A DNA stretch of 64,000 nucleotides from Velocimicrobium porci (GCF_009696045.1 NZ_VUMT01000011.1:36642-100641), one strand, 5' to 3'. Positions 1 through 8,718 are shown, counted from the stretch's first letter. Numbers and translations are program-made. Notes: generated from the sequence alone by a model not told the origin.

Positions 1-969
1 TTGCTGTTGAAAATGATATCCAGCCTAACCTTCTCCGCAATTGGAAGAAAGAATTCCTTGCTAATGCTTCTCTCGCTTTTGATAATAAGCGAGAAGACAA
101 TCTCCGCGAAAAACTAGTGGAAGAACGCAAGGAAAAAGCCGAATACGCCAAAAAGGTCGGTCAACTTACCATGCAGGTTGACTGGCTCAAAAAAAATCTG
201 AAGAAATTGTCGGACCTGACTACAAGAGTAAATTTAGTCCGAAACCTTTCGCCGACTAAAGAACTGCCGATTTCTACAGGAGCCAAGCTACTCGGAATCA
301 ACCGCACCAGCGTATATTGTGGTGGCACCCCGGTTTCAGAGGAAGAATTGGAATGCAAAGCTATCATTGACCATCTGCATACTGATAATCCTACCTGGGG
401 ATCCCGTCAGATGTCTGCTCAGCTTAAACTGCGCGGATACCAGGTTGGTCGCCGTAAAGCAGGAAGATATATGCGTGAAATGGACATTACACCGATTTAT
501 TCAAAGATGAATCGGTCTAAGCGTATGAAGCAGGCAAAAGTCTGTCTATATCTCCTTCGGAATGCTATTATAGATTGCCCGAATCAGGTATGGTCTATTG
601 ACATTACATACATTCCAATGAAGCATGGATGGCAAAAGTCGTTGGGCAGATAATATCATGATTGAACGCTGGTTCCGTACTTTCAAATATGATGAAGCTT
701 ATCTTACAGAGTATGCCAATCTCAAAGATGCAAGAGAGGCTATTATAAGATATATCTACACATATAACTTTGAAAGATGCCATCAGTCAATTGGAAACAA
801 GCGTCCTGCCGAGGTATATTATCCGGCAATGCTTCTGGATGAAGCTAAGGCAGTCGCATAATATAAAAATCTGTGAGATGCTGCACTGCATTCTCTCATG
901 TAACTAGTCAACATATCAGTTCATTATAAAAATATCAAATTTTTGTCTTGACAACTGAGCCATTGTCCA
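1..969 (+). mobile_element. Remnant of an IS3-family insertion sequence
   Basis: The window opens inside an IS3-type element. Frame-continuous orfA- and orfB-like coding runs to 861, followed by about 100 bases of non-coding DNA. The right end is inferred at 969, where the sequence reads CCATTGTCCA and so ends in CA as IS3 termini do. The left end lies outside the window, so the inverted repeat cannot be confirmed. The transposase core is deleted, so the copy cannot be autonomous. Confidence 0.75.
3..861 (+). pseudogene. IS3-family transposase (orfA/orfB), internally deleted and frameshifted
   Basis: The frame is open from base 3. It begins with the end of an orfA-like helical segment (residues LRNWKKEFL and a VGQLTMQVDWLKK leucine-zipper-like stretch). 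It then runs without a stop into an orfB-like HTH_21 region (GSRQMSAQLKLRGYQVGR) and the start of the integrase core (VWSIDITYIPMKHG). At about 624-640 the frame breaks. The C-terminal integrase tail (ADNIMIERWFRTFKYDEAY, ending near 861) continues in a different frame. Most of the DDE catalytic core, including the second Asp, is missing. An A8 tract at 189-196 is where orfA would normally end separately: a one-base shift there gives a frame ending KPFAD-stop. Family assignment is firm and the gene is clearly dead. Confidence 0.85.
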
Positions 970-1137
970 TCTTGTTGCTTAAGCTGTTAGAATGTAGGTA
1001 GCAATTGGATATCTTTTCCTTCCTTAAACTTTTGATTTCTTTGTACATTACTTTTAATAAAAAGTATACCTCTTTTCTGTCATAAATCAACATATTTTTC
1101 TATTTTTATCTTTTTCCCTTTTTCTCCCTTTTTTAAA

Positions 1138-1413
1138 TTACAAAGTTAAATCTTCCCTAACATAATCAGCTATGAATAAGCATTTATCCATCGAGGAAAA
1201 TGCTTCCATTAAAACTATGCCTAATTTCTCCACTTCCTTTAAAGAAACTCCTCCATCCTCAACCTAAATTGCACTACAATTTTCAAGGAGATCTGTAAAC
1301 ATATGCTTTTCCAGAAAAGTGATCATTTTAATCACTTTTTCAATTACTGTTCCAACCATCAACTCTGTCTTGCCAAGCTGTATTATAATAAGAACAAGTC
1401 TATCAAAACTTTT
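1138..1413 (-). pseudogene. Decayed ORF, 92 codons with one internal stop
   Basis: Read on the minus strand from 1413, one frame stays open for 49 codons, meets a single TAG at 1264-1266, then continues for 41 codons to a TAA at 1138-1140. The translation looks protein-like and helical, for example FDRLVLIIIQLGKTELMVG before the stop and VSLKEVEKLGIVLMEAFSS after it. I do not recognise the family and no start with a ribosome site is visible. It sits in otherwise gene-free AT-rich DNA beside the dead IS element, which fits gene decay. It could also be chance, since stops are the only evidence. Confidence 0.4.
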
Positions 1414-1559
1414 TCAAATAGAAAAAAAGCAGAACAGGAAATGACACAAGCTACAAAACGTTATGTAATTCTCTAATAATTATTGAAGCTAGTAGCATTT
1501 CAACTACAATAGAATCAAAAAATAGGAAAAATAGAAACTTCACAATGTTTTCATAAAAA

Positions 1560-1602
1560 TTAGCACTCACCTATTGACAGTGCTAATAATGTGTGTTATA
1601 GT
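1560..1602 (+). promoter_or_regulatory. CIRCE operator (HrcA site) overlapping the hsp20 promoter
   Basis: TTAGCACTC (1560-1568), a 9-base spacer and CAGTGCTAA (1578-1586) match the CIRCE inverted repeat TTAGCACTC-N9-GAGTGCTAA with one mismatch. The right arm overlaps a sigma-A type promoter: TTGACA at 1574-1579, 17-base spacer, TATAGT at 1597-1602. CIRCE is the HrcA repressor site, so the sequence predicts heat-inducible control of the next gene. HrcA itself is not encoded in this window. Confidence 0.9.
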
Positions 1603-1652
1603 ACAGATAGAACAAATAAAAGAAATCATTTAAATGAATGGAGGAATGACTT

Positions 1653-2114
1653 ATGATGATGCCTAGTATTTTTGGAGAAAACTTATTTGATGACATGATG
1701 GATTTTTCTTTTGATTTCCCATGGGAAAAAGAATTCTTTGGCAAACGCAATCCTCTTTACGGAAAACACGCTAAGAACTTAATGAAAACTGATGTGAAAG
1801 AAACTGATAATTCCTATGAAGTAGATATTGATTTGCCGGGATTTAAAAAAGACGAAATTTCTGCTAAACTAGAAAATGGATATTTGACAATCAGTGCTGC
1901 AAAAGGACTCGATAAAGAAGAGCAAGATGACGATGGAACTTATATTAGAAAAGAGCGTTATTCCGGTCAATGTGCAAGAGCCTTTTACGTAGGAAATACA
2001 ATAAAAGAAGAAGATATTCATGCAAAATACGAAGACGGTATTTTACGACTTACCATTCCGAAAAAAACACCGGAAAAGATTGAAAATAAAGGTTATATCG
2101 CAATTGAAGGATAA
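1653..2114 (+). CDS. Hsp20 family small heat-shock protein
   Basis: This 153-residue protein has the alpha-crystallin domain from about residue 45 to 140. Signatures are YEVDIDLPGFKKDEISAKLE (first beta strands), the GTYIRKERYSG segment, and the C-terminal GILRLTIPKK motif. The family forms ATP-independent oligomeric holdase chaperones in the cytoplasm that keep unfolding proteins soluble for ClpB and DnaK systems. A clpB gene also lies in this window. The start at 1653 is the first of three consecutive ATGs and follows GGAGG by a normal distance. The gene stands alone behind the CIRCE-controlled promoter and ends before a large hairpin belonging to repeat family A. Length is typical. Confidence 0.95.
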   Translation: MMMPSIFGENLFDDMMDFSFDFPWEKEFFGKRNPLYGKHAKNLMKTDVKETDNSYEVDIDLPGFKKDEISAKLENGYLTISAAKGLDKEEQDDDGTYIRKERYSGQCARAFYVGNTIKEEDIHAKYEDGILRLTIPKKTPEKIENKGYIAIEG

Positions 2115-2146
2115 ACATATCAAACTTCGACTTCCCTAATAATATT

Positions 2147-2272
2147 GAACAAAGTGGACAAGTCCCTCACTCATGAGGGACTTGTCCACTTTGCGTGCCA
2201 GATGCGTGTTGCATGCTTTTTGCAACAATACTCCCTTCGCATCTGTGCACATCCTCGCGGAGCGTTTTTGCT
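2147..2272 (+). repeat. Dispersed structured repeat, family A, copy 1
   Basis: It starts GAACAAAGTGG and ends GGAGCGTTTTTGCT. It contains a perfect 19-bp hairpin: AAAGTGGACAAGTCCCTCA at 2151-2169 pairs with 2174-2192 across a CTCA loop. A second folded part follows, with GCCAGATGCG partly complementary to CGCATCTGTGC and TTGCATGCTTTTTGCAA between them. It lacks the terminal T-rich/A-rich hairpin of copies 2 and 3. The first hairpin may end hsp20 transcription, but no U run follows it. Confidence 0.85.
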
Positions 2273-2289
2273 ACATTTACTTTTAAATT

Positions 2290-4305
2290 TTATTCATATA
2301 CATTCACCCTGTCTTTTGGTGCAACATACATTCTATCTCCCTTTTTAATGGAATACGCCCTATAAAATTTATCCATCGAACTTAAAACAGCATTTACACG
2401 AACTTTCCCCGGTGAATGTGGATCTGAATTCATTCGGCTTAATTGTTCTTCTTTGTTATATTTGCATGCCCAAATTTTAGCATATTGAGTATAAAGTTTA
2501 CGCAGCTTAGTTTTATTGTTTCCAACGATATCAGAAACACAAGACATCGCTCCTAAATCTGCAATATTTTCCCCTAACGTCAGCTTGCCATTCACTTTAT
2601 ACCCATCAATAATTTCATATTGATTATAATACTCAATCACTTTTTCATTCAGCTTTTCAAAATTCTTATAATCTTCCTGTGTCCACCAGTTGTGAAGATT
2701 TCCTTTCTCATCGTACTTTGCCCCATTATTATCAAAAGCATGCGTTATTTCATGAGCAATTACCATTCCAATTCCTCCCAGATTAACCGCCTCACTCTTC
2801 GCTCTGTTATAAAATGGTTCCTGTAAAATAGCTGCCGGAAATACAATTTCATTTGCAGAAGGATTATAATATGCGTTTACAGTCTGTGGCGACATTCCCC
2901 ATTCACTCTTATCCACTGGCTTATTCATCTTTTCTTGCTGGCGTTTTGCCGCCGTCTTTTGAATATTTAATACATTATTGATAAATACTCCCTCTTCTTC
3001 CGGAGCTTTAACTGATACTTGTTTTAGTTCCTCTGACCATAAATCTGGATAACCAACCTTTACAGTCATACAATCTAGCTTTTTCTTAGCTTCTGTTTTT
3101 GTATCTGCACTCATCCAGTCCAGACCTTCAATTTTTTTCTGATAAGCCATAAGAATCTTATCAATCATTTTCTCAATTTTCTTCTTATCTTTTGCAGAAA
3201 AGTTTTTCTCTACATAAATTTTTCCAAATTCCATCGGTACTAATTCTTGTGTAATACGGGACCATGTTTTTTCTTCCGATGGTTTTTCCTTTGTTCCGTT
3301 GAGAATCTGTACAAAATTTTGATTATCATCTTGAATTTCTTTTGTCAAATACCCTGAATAATTGCTGACTAAAATAAAAGCAGAATATTTTTTTAGCAAC
3401 GACAAATTTCCTTCTTTTAAATATTGATTTACCGTCTTTAAAACTGCAGGATTTACTGCAATATAATTCTGATAGTTATCCAGCCCGGAATCGGTTAAAT
3501 AACCTAATATATCAATATTAGTAAAAATGTTTTTTAACTCTTCTTTGGTAAGAGGATTATAAATCACAGACGGATTCCCACTTTCTTCTGCATCTAACGC
3601 TTCCTTTGCCAATTGTTCCTGAAGCTCATATATTTTTTCACTAATCTTAACTACGTTTTCTTTTTTTTCTCCAAGCGTCTTTAAAATCTCTGTAATATAA
3701 TTCTTATAGGCTTCTCGTCTGTCTTCAAAATAATCCCTGGTAAATCCCTCTTTTCCAATCATTAAATTCGGTTCACCAATATAAAGTGCATATTGATTTG
3801 AGTTTTTCAAATCAGCTTGTGCCTCTAAGGCAAAAAGGCTTCCTTTTCCCAAATCTTTTTGAATAACCGCCATTGCCTTTAAATACTCAGAAATATTTTT
3901 TGAACATAATAACCGATTTATATATGGCTTTAAATCCCCAAAACCAACTAAATCTCTTCGTTCCATATCTTTTGCTGTGAGATATATGCTTGCAATCTTA
4001 TATTCACTGGAATTTTTCTCATATTCATCCCGATGAGTGACTATGTGTTTTAATTCATCATTTAACTGTTTTTCGGCTTGATTACTGACTTCATTAAAAT
4101 AGTTCCATCCTGTTTCATCAGCCGGTATTTGTTTCTTTTGGATCAGGCTTCCGTTTATGTAGTCATAGTAATCATCTTGCAGCCGAACCTGCCCCTCTTT
4201 ATTTGCATATACTTCCTTTTTTTCCTTTGCAATTCCCTCACAAGACGTAAATAATAGACTAAAAGCTATAATTTGGCTACATATTACAGCAACTTCTCCC
4301 CTCAT
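2290..4305 (-). CDS. M13 family zinc metallopeptidase (neprilysin/PepO-like), likely exported lipoprotein
   Basis: The 671-residue protein has the M13 zinc site HEITH at residues 518-522 and the third ligand in GENIADLGA (Glu 579). The usual C-terminal block is present (NSDPHSPGKVRVNAVLSS, then VAPKDRV). An N-terminal M13 propeptide-like domain fills residues 40-430. The N-terminus is hydrophobic and ends LLFTSC at about residue 22, a near-consensus lipobox, so it is probably anchored outside the membrane rather than cytoplasmic. M13 enzymes cleave oligopeptides. The start at 4305 follows GAGGTGGAGAA. It lies 11 bases downstream of the polyferredoxin gene on the same strand, suggesting an operon with the redox genes. 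All metal and catalytic residues expected for the family are present. Confidence 0.92.
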   Translation of the reverse strand: MRGEVAVICSQIIAFSLLFTSCEGIAKEKKEVYANKEGQVRLQDDYYDYINGSLIQKKQIPADETGWNYFNEVSNQAEKQLNDELKHIVTHRDEYEKNSSEYKIASIYLTAKDMERRDLVGFGDLKPYINRLLCSKNISEYLKAMAVIQKDLGKGSLFALEAQADLKNSNQYALYIGEPNLMIGKEGFTRDYFEDRREAYKNYITEILKTLGEKKENVVKISEKIYELQEQLAKEALDAEESGNPSVIYNPLTKEELKNIFTNIDILGYLTDSGLDNYQNYIAVNPAVLKTVNQYLKEGNLSLLKKYSAFILVSNYSGYLTKEIQDDNQNFVQILNGTKEKPSEEKTWSRITQELVPMEFGKIYVEKNFSAKDKKKIEKMIDKILMAYQKKIEGLDWMSADTKTEAKKKLDCMTVKVGYPDLWSEELKQVSVKAPEEEGVFINNVLNIQKTAAKRQQEKMNKPVDKSEWGMSPQTVNAYYNPSANEIVFPAAILQEPFYNRAKSEAVNLGGIGMVIAHEITHAFDNNGAKYDEKGNLHNWWTQEDYKNFEKLNEKVIEYYNQYEIIDGYKVNGKLTLGENIADLGAMSCVSDIVGNNKTKLRKLYTQYAKIWACKYNKEEQLSRMNSDPHSPGKVRVNAVLSSMDKFYRAYSIKKGDRMYVAPKDRVNVYE

Positions 4306-4316
4306 TTCTCCACCTC

Positions 4317-5186
4317 TTATTTTTCACTTTTTTTTAGCATTATACTGCTTTTAATTGCGTCATGTGGACATACTTTTATACATTTACCACATCGTATGCA
4401 CTCCATTGCATTTGGCTTTTCATATACTGGAATATCCAGACCACAGTTTTTCTGACAAACCTTACACTTTGTACATTTTGTCTGATCAATCTCCATATGA
4501 TACAATGCAATCGGATTAAAAAAGCTATAGATTGCACCCAGTGGACAAAGATAACGGCAAAATGGCCGATACAATTTAATTGATAAGACCAAAATCGTTA
4601 CCAGCACAAGCACTTTCCAGGAAAATAAAACACCTATTGTTTCACGTAATAATGGATTCTTCAACACAAGAGGAATTCCTCCGAGCAATGTTCCGGACGG
4701 ACAAATCAACTTGCAAAACCAAGGTGTACCAATTCCAACTATATTTACAATTGATATTGGAAAAATAATTACAAAAAGTAAAAGTACTCCATACTTTATA
4801 AGCCGAAGATATTTTTCTCCCGGTAACCTTCGCAATTTTTTAAAAAGTGGTATTTTATAAAGCAAATCCTGTACTAAACCAAATGGACAAAGCCATCCAC
4901 ACACAAACCTCCCAAAAAAAGCACCAATTGCCATCAAAATTCCTATTATATAAAAAGAAAATTGATATTGTCTGGCATTCAATACTGCCTGCAGTGAACC
5001 AATCGGACACGCCCCTAACGCTCCGGGGCAGGAATAGCAATTTAATCCCGGCACGCATATTTTCTTACTCGTTCCTTTATAAATAGTTCCCTGTAAAAAT
5101 CCATTTACATATCCATTTGACAAAGCAGTAAAGGTAATTTGAACAATAAGTCGTACATGCTCTCTTATTTTTCTTATTATATTCAT
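4317..5186 (-). CDS. 4Fe-4S binding membrane protein (YccM/NapH-like polyferredoxin)
   Basis: The 289-residue protein has about five membrane segments. Cysteine motifs include CGWLCPFG and CRYLCPLG, typical of NapH/YccM/CcoG-type electron-transfer proteins. A C-terminal double ferredoxin domain follows (CTKCKVCQKNC and CIRCGKCIKVCP). It also has an N-terminal CYSCPGALGACP cluster. Family members pass electrons across or along the membrane to an extracytoplasmic acceptor. I place the start at ATG 5186, 8 bases after TAGGAGG. A TTG at 5207 would overlap the preceding small gene and lacks that spacing. The neighbours (CxxC microprotein, TlpA-like lipoprotein) suggest it supplies reducing power to an outside thiol system; that is inference. 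Confidence 0.9.
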   Translation of the reverse strand: MNIIRKIREHVRLIVQITFTALSNGYVNGFLQGTIYKGTSKKICVPGLNCYSCPGALGACPIGSLQAVLNARQYQFSFYIIGILMAIGAFFGRFVCGWLCPFGLVQDLLYKIPLFKKLRRLPGEKYLRLIKYGVLLLFVIIFPISIVNIVGIGTPWFCKLICPSGTLLGGIPLVLKNPLLRETIGVLFSWKVLVLVTILVLSIKLYRPFCRYLCPLGAIYSFFNPIALYHMEIDQTKCTKCKVCQKNCGLDIPVYEKPNAMECIRCGKCIKVCPHDAIKSSIMLKKSEK

Positions 5187-5199
5187 ATGACACAGCCTC

Positions 5200-5334
5200 C
5201 TATCCAATGCCTATACACTCTAGACAGATTTGGACTGCTTTCGTCAAGACAACTTCCGCCTCGCCTCGATTTATCCCAATTACAATAAATATGACGGCTA
5301 TCATTAAAATAAGATATGCTGTTTTATTTTTCAT
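5200..5334 (-). CDS. Small single-pass membrane protein with CxxC motif (CD1871A-like)
   Basis: A 44-residue protein consisting of one membrane helix (AYLILMIAVIFIVIGINRG), a short outside loop and a C-terminal CLEC motif followed by IGIG. It matches the small CD1871A-type CxxC proteins that accompany TlpA-like and 4Fe-4S proteins in Clostridia. Their function is not established. The start used is ATG 5334, about 9 bases after GAGGTGGAG; ATG 5343 (three residues earlier) is also possible. It sits between the TlpA-like gene and the polyferredoxin with very short gaps. The CxxC could relay electrons or disulfides between them. Confidence 0.8.
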   Translation of the reverse strand: MKNKTAYLILMIAVIFIVIGINRGEAEVVLTKAVQICLECIGIG

Positions 5335-5360
5335 AAACCACATCTCCACCTCGCCCTTTC

Positions 5361-6002
5361 TTACTTTTCTTCTAACATTTTTAATCGTTCTTCGATTATT
5401 TTTTTCCATCCATCTTTCGAATTAGATCCCACTATCGGTTCACCAACTAATTCGCCCTTCTGATTTATAAAATAAGTGGTAGGAAAACCTTCTAATTCAC
5501 TAAGTGTCTGTTTCATGTCTTCACTTGCTAAAAGTTGTTGGTAAGTTGCACCTGCTTCTTTCAGAACATCTTCTACCATCTTTTTTTCGCCTTCCGTGAG
5601 ACCCGCCATAGGCTTTCCTGTCTGCCCATCAATCTCAACCGGAAGTCCTTTTATTGCAACATCACCATCTTTATATTCCTTTGCAATCTCTTCCAACTCA
5701 GGAATTTCTTCAACGCATGGACCACACCAGGTTGCCCACATATTAACCATTGTAAGCTTCTTTTCTGCAAAAACATCTTTTGTTACTTTTTTCCCTGTTA
5801 TATCTGTTGTATCCATAGTTTGAAATATTTTTCCTATATTCTCGGTTTTACCTTGATTTTGATTTTCACTTTCCTTTTCTTGTGTTTCTGACACGTTTTC
5901 TGTTTTTGTCTCATTTTTATTTGCTCCATTTGAACATCCAGCTGCTAATGCTAATGCAGCTACAGTTACTGTTATAAAACTAATTAATTTCAATTTTCTC
6001 AT
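5361..6002 (-). CDS. TlpA-family thioredoxin-like lipoprotein
   Basis: About 213 residues. A signal peptide with lipobox LAAGC is followed by a Glu/Lys/Asn-rich linker. The thioredoxin fold carries MVNMWATWCGPCVEEIPELE, so active site WCGPC, and a later FPTTYFINQKG with the cis-Pro loop. Family members are membrane-anchored thiol-disulfide oxidoreductases facing the outside. The start used is ATG 6002, 6 bases after AGGTG; an upstream ATG at 6029 adds nine residues before the signal peptide. It is first in the apparent operon TlpA, CxxC microprotein, polyferredoxin, M13 peptidase. No CcdA-type electron donor is visible, which makes the polyferredoxin the natural candidate donor. Confidence 0.9.
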   Translation of the reverse strand: MRKLKLISFITVTVAALALAAGCSNGANKNETKTENVSETQEKESENQNQGKTENIGKIFQTMDTTDITGKKVTKDVFAEKKLTMVNMWATWCGPCVEEIPELEEIAKEYKDGDVAIKGLPVEIDGQTGKPMAGLTEGEKKMVEDVLKEAGATYQQLLASEDMKQTLSELEGFPTTYFINQKGELVGEPIVGSNSKDGWKKIIEERLKMLEEK

Positions 6003-6177
6003 TCTGTTCACCTGTTCCGGATATGTCATTACATATTTGTTCCGTACTTCCTTTCTCTTATTTTATTGTAAATATGTGGCACTATTATAACAAAAAGTAT
6101 AAGGAAAGTATCTATAAAAACTCTTAAGAAATCTTAAAATTTCCTTTGGATTTTTTTACACGATTCTTTAAGAAATA

Positions 6178-6219
6178 CAAAAAGACTCAACCTATATTTT
6201 CTACAAAGGTTGAGTCTTT
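6178..6219 (-). terminator. Intrinsic terminator after the tRNA pair
   Basis: AAAGACTCAACCT at 6181-6193 pairs with AGGTTGAGTCTTT at 6207-6219. On the minus strand the stem is followed by TTTTTGT. It lies just downstream of tRNA-Leu. Confidence 0.85.
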
Positions 6220-6229
6220 AAATTCTAAA

Positions 6230-6316
6230 TGCCGGCGACCGGAATCGAACCGGTACGGGAGTATAAGTCCCGCAGGATTTTAAGTCCTGTGCGTCTGCCA
6301 GTTCCGCCACGCCGGC
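6230..6316 (-). tRNA. tRNA-Leu (anticodon UAA)
   Basis: An 87-base class II cloverleaf with acceptor GCCGGCG/CGCCGGC, discriminator A, anticodon loop CTTAAAA (anticodon TAA), a long variable arm and the GGTTCGATTCC T arm. CCA is not encoded. It lies 25 bases from tRNA-Tyr on the same strand, so the two are probably cotranscribed. Confidence 0.96.
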
Positions 6317-6341
6317 ATCAAATCGAATAAATCGATCTAAA

Positions 6342-6423
6342 TGGATGGAGAAGGATTCGAACCTTCGAAAGCGTTGCTAACAGATTTACAGTCTGCCCCC
6401 TTTGGCCACTCGGGAATCCATCC
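6342..6423 (-). tRNA. tRNA-Tyr (anticodon GUA)
   Basis: An 82-base cloverleaf with acceptor GGATGGA/TCCATCC, anticodon loop CTGTAAA (anticodon GTA), the long variable arm typical of bacterial tRNA-Tyr and the T arm AGGTTCGAATCCT. It is transcribed ahead of tRNA-Leu. Confidence 0.96.
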
Positions 6424-6560
6424 AAAATCAATCCACAAACTATTATAGCATGTTTTCGACAAAATGCAAGCAATTTTTTTTAATTTTTTTGTTTTTTCAA
6501 TTTTAATATAAACTTACAACTTTATATACAATATTAGAAAAATTTTTACTGAGAGTAACA

Positions 6561-6594
6561 AGAAAAGAGCAGCCTGATACTCCCGCTCTTTTCT
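6561..6594 (-). terminator. Terminator of the GH13 gene
   Basis: AGAAAAGAGC at 6561-6570 is a perfect inverted repeat of GCTCTTTTCT at 6585-6594, immediately after the stop codon of the minus-strand amylase gene. The downstream arm supplies the U-rich tract. Confidence 0.75.
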
Positions 6595-6603
6595 TTTCCA
6601 TTT

Positions 6604-8718
6604 TTACACACTATTAATATTCTTAACAATTGCAGACGATTGTGGCGGCATTTCAATCTGTAAAATCCCACCTTCCGCAAAATAATAAGGCTTATCTATA
6701 TTATAACCATCCTCATTTGTTAAAATAACCCGTTCTAAACATTCCTTATCCAGAATCCCTATTTTCCATACAGGAATCTTTAATTCGAAAGATTCGTTCC
6801 TACTATTAACAATAACGACCATTTTCTCTTTTGCATTAAATCGTCCATAACTAATTACCTGCAGTTCACCATATAAAAATATAATTGAACCATATTTCAG
6901 CGATGGATGAATCTTATGAATCCGAATTAAATCCCGATGCAATGCAATCAATTCCTGATCCTCTCTTCCCCATGGATAAGTTCTTCGATTATCCGGGTCA
7001 GTCCATCCACAGACCCCCGCCTCATCTCCATAATAAATTGTTGGTGCTCCCGGCCAAGTCATCTGCATTAAAACAGCAATTCGCATAATTGCCTTATTAA
7101 TATTTTGGGATGCTGCCTCCGGACCTACAGTGCCAATCCGGCCAACTTTCCGGTTCGTCCTCGTAAGAAATCGGGAATGGTCATGATTTGACAGTTCATT
7201 CATTGCTGTCAGTAATGATTGTGTATTAAAACGACTCATATGATGCTGCATTGCCCCGAAAAAGCTATCTGACGATCCCAGCAAGTCACTTCTAAAGTCA
7301 TCGCTATGCTTTTCTAACCCGGTCAAAAACCAAGTAACAGGTTCCATAAACGCATCATAATTCATTACAGTATCCCACTCCTCTCCCTGAAGCCAGGGTG
7401 ATGGGTCACCGTAATGTTCTGCCAGAATAATCGCTTCCGGATTTGCTTTTTTTACATTTCTCCGAAACTCTTTCCAAAAATAATGATTAAACTCCTGTGA
7501 GTATCCAAGGTCAGCTGCTACATCAAGACGCCAGCCATCAACGTTAAATGGCGGAGAAACCCATTTTCTCGCAATACGCATAATATCCTCAAATAACTCT
7601 TTAGAATCCTCATAATTTAGCTTAGGGAGTGTATCATGCCCCCACCATCCATCATAGCTTGAATTATCCGGCCAGTTATTTTCATGAAAACGGAAATACG
7701 TATGATATGGACTATCCTCCGACACATAACCTCCTGGTGCATAGCCTTCTTCCTTTTTATATATTTTTTCCCTATCTAACCATTTATTAAAGGAACCACA
7801 ATGGTTAAATACACCATCTAATATAATTCTCATTCCACGCCGATGGATTTCTTCAACAAGTTGAATAAATAATTGGTTACTTGCCTCCAAATTAGCTTTG
7901 TTTGTCACGCGTTTTATATATTTCGAAGCATTGGCATTATTATTATCCCAGTCTGCCAAAGTCTCTCCTCCATCTTCCACAATTACACCAAAATGTGGGT
8001 CTACATAATCATAATCCTGAATATCGTATTTATGATTAGATGGTGATACAAAAATAGGGTTCAAATAAATAACATCCACACCTAAATCCTGCAGATAATC
8101 CAGCTTGTCCATGACTCCCTTTAAATCACCACCATAAAATTCACGAATTCCCATCGCAGCCGGATACTTATCCCAATCTTTTACCTTGACAGTTCCATCA
8201 CCAATATAAACATACTCCCTATCTTCCACATCATTGCCTGAATCACCATTATAAAAGCGGTCTACAAATATTTGATAAAAAACTGCTCCCTTTGCCCAAT
8301 CCGGTGTCTTATATCCCGGCATAATAAAAAAGCTATAATATGGATTTATCTCCTTCCATACTCCTTTACTATTATAGTAAAGAATCTGGCTTCCCGAGCG
8401 AATTCGAAAATAATAATCAATTTTTTTATCTTCTAGTTTATACTCTACTTCATAGTAATCAAAATAATAATCACTTTCTGTTTTTTTCATCAAGTGCCGC
8501 TCTTCATTAATTACTGCCCATACACTGTCCACATTCTCTCTTCCGGTACGAAATCGAAGCTTCACCACCTCGTATGGCTCTGGCTCCATTGGTATCCGAT
8601 AATTACTCGTTCCATCACTGAATAAAGCTTCTTCATCTAAAATTGGAACATTGCTGTCAACATAGAAACGAATCTTCTGACTCTCTGTCAACTGTTTAAA
8701 ATTCAATGATATATCCAT
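6604..8718 (-). CDS. Glycoside hydrolase family 13 (cyclomaltodextrinase/neopullulanase-like alpha-glycosidase)
   Basis: The protein has 704 residues from ATG 8718, which follows GGAGG by 6 bases. An in-frame ATG at 8799 has no ribosome site. An N-terminal beta-sandwich domain (to about residue 130) precedes the TIM barrel. The four GH13 regions are visible: DGVFNH at 301-306, GWRLDVAAD with nucleophile Asp 399, ILAEHYG with acid/base Glu 434, and LSNHDHSRF with Asp 513. There is no signal peptide, so it probably works in the cytoplasm on imported maltodextrins or cyclodextrins, or on glycogen made through GlgC/GlgD. Exact specificity (cyclomaltodextrinase, neopullulanase, maltogenic amylase) cannot be told. 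It is a single-gene unit with its own terminator. Confidence 0.93.
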   Translation of the reverse strand: MDISLNFKQLTESQKIRFYVDSNVPILDEEALFSDGTSNYRIPMEPEPYEVVKLRFRTGRENVDSVWAVINEERHLMKKTESDYYFDYYEVEYKLEDKKIDYYFRIRSGSQILYYNSKGVWKEINPYYSFFIMPGYKTPDWAKGAVFYQIFVDRFYNGDSGNDVEDREYVYIGDGTVKVKDWDKYPAAMGIREFYGGDLKGVMDKLDYLQDLGVDVIYLNPIFVSPSNHKYDIQDYDYVDPHFGVIVEDGGETLADWDNNNANASKYIKRVTNKANLEASNQLFIQLVEEIHRRGMRIILDGVFNHCGSFNKWLDREKIYKKEEGYAPGGYVSEDSPYHTYFRFHENNWPDNSSYDGWWGHDTLPKLNYEDSKELFEDIMRIARKWVSPPFNVDGWRLDVAADLGYSQEFNHYFWKEFRRNVKKANPEAIILAEHYGDPSPWLQGEEWDTVMNYDAFMEPVTWFLTGLEKHSDDFRSDLLGSSDSFFGAMQHHMSRFNTQSLLTAMNELSNHDHSRFLTRTNRKVGRIGTVGPEAASQNINKAIMRIAVLMQMTWPGAPTIYYGDEAGVCGWTDPDNRRTYPWGREDQELIALHRDLIRIHKIHPSLKYGSIIFLYGELQVISYGRFNAKEKMVVIVNSRNESFELKIPVWKIGILDKECLERVILTNEDGYNIDKPYYFAEGGILQIEMPPQSSAIVKNINSV

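Noticed and set aside
2145..2348. A 67-codon ORF over repeat A copy 1
   Set aside because: It runs through the repeat and into the end of the M13 gene on the other strand, has no ribosome site, and the repeat's structure explains the sequence.
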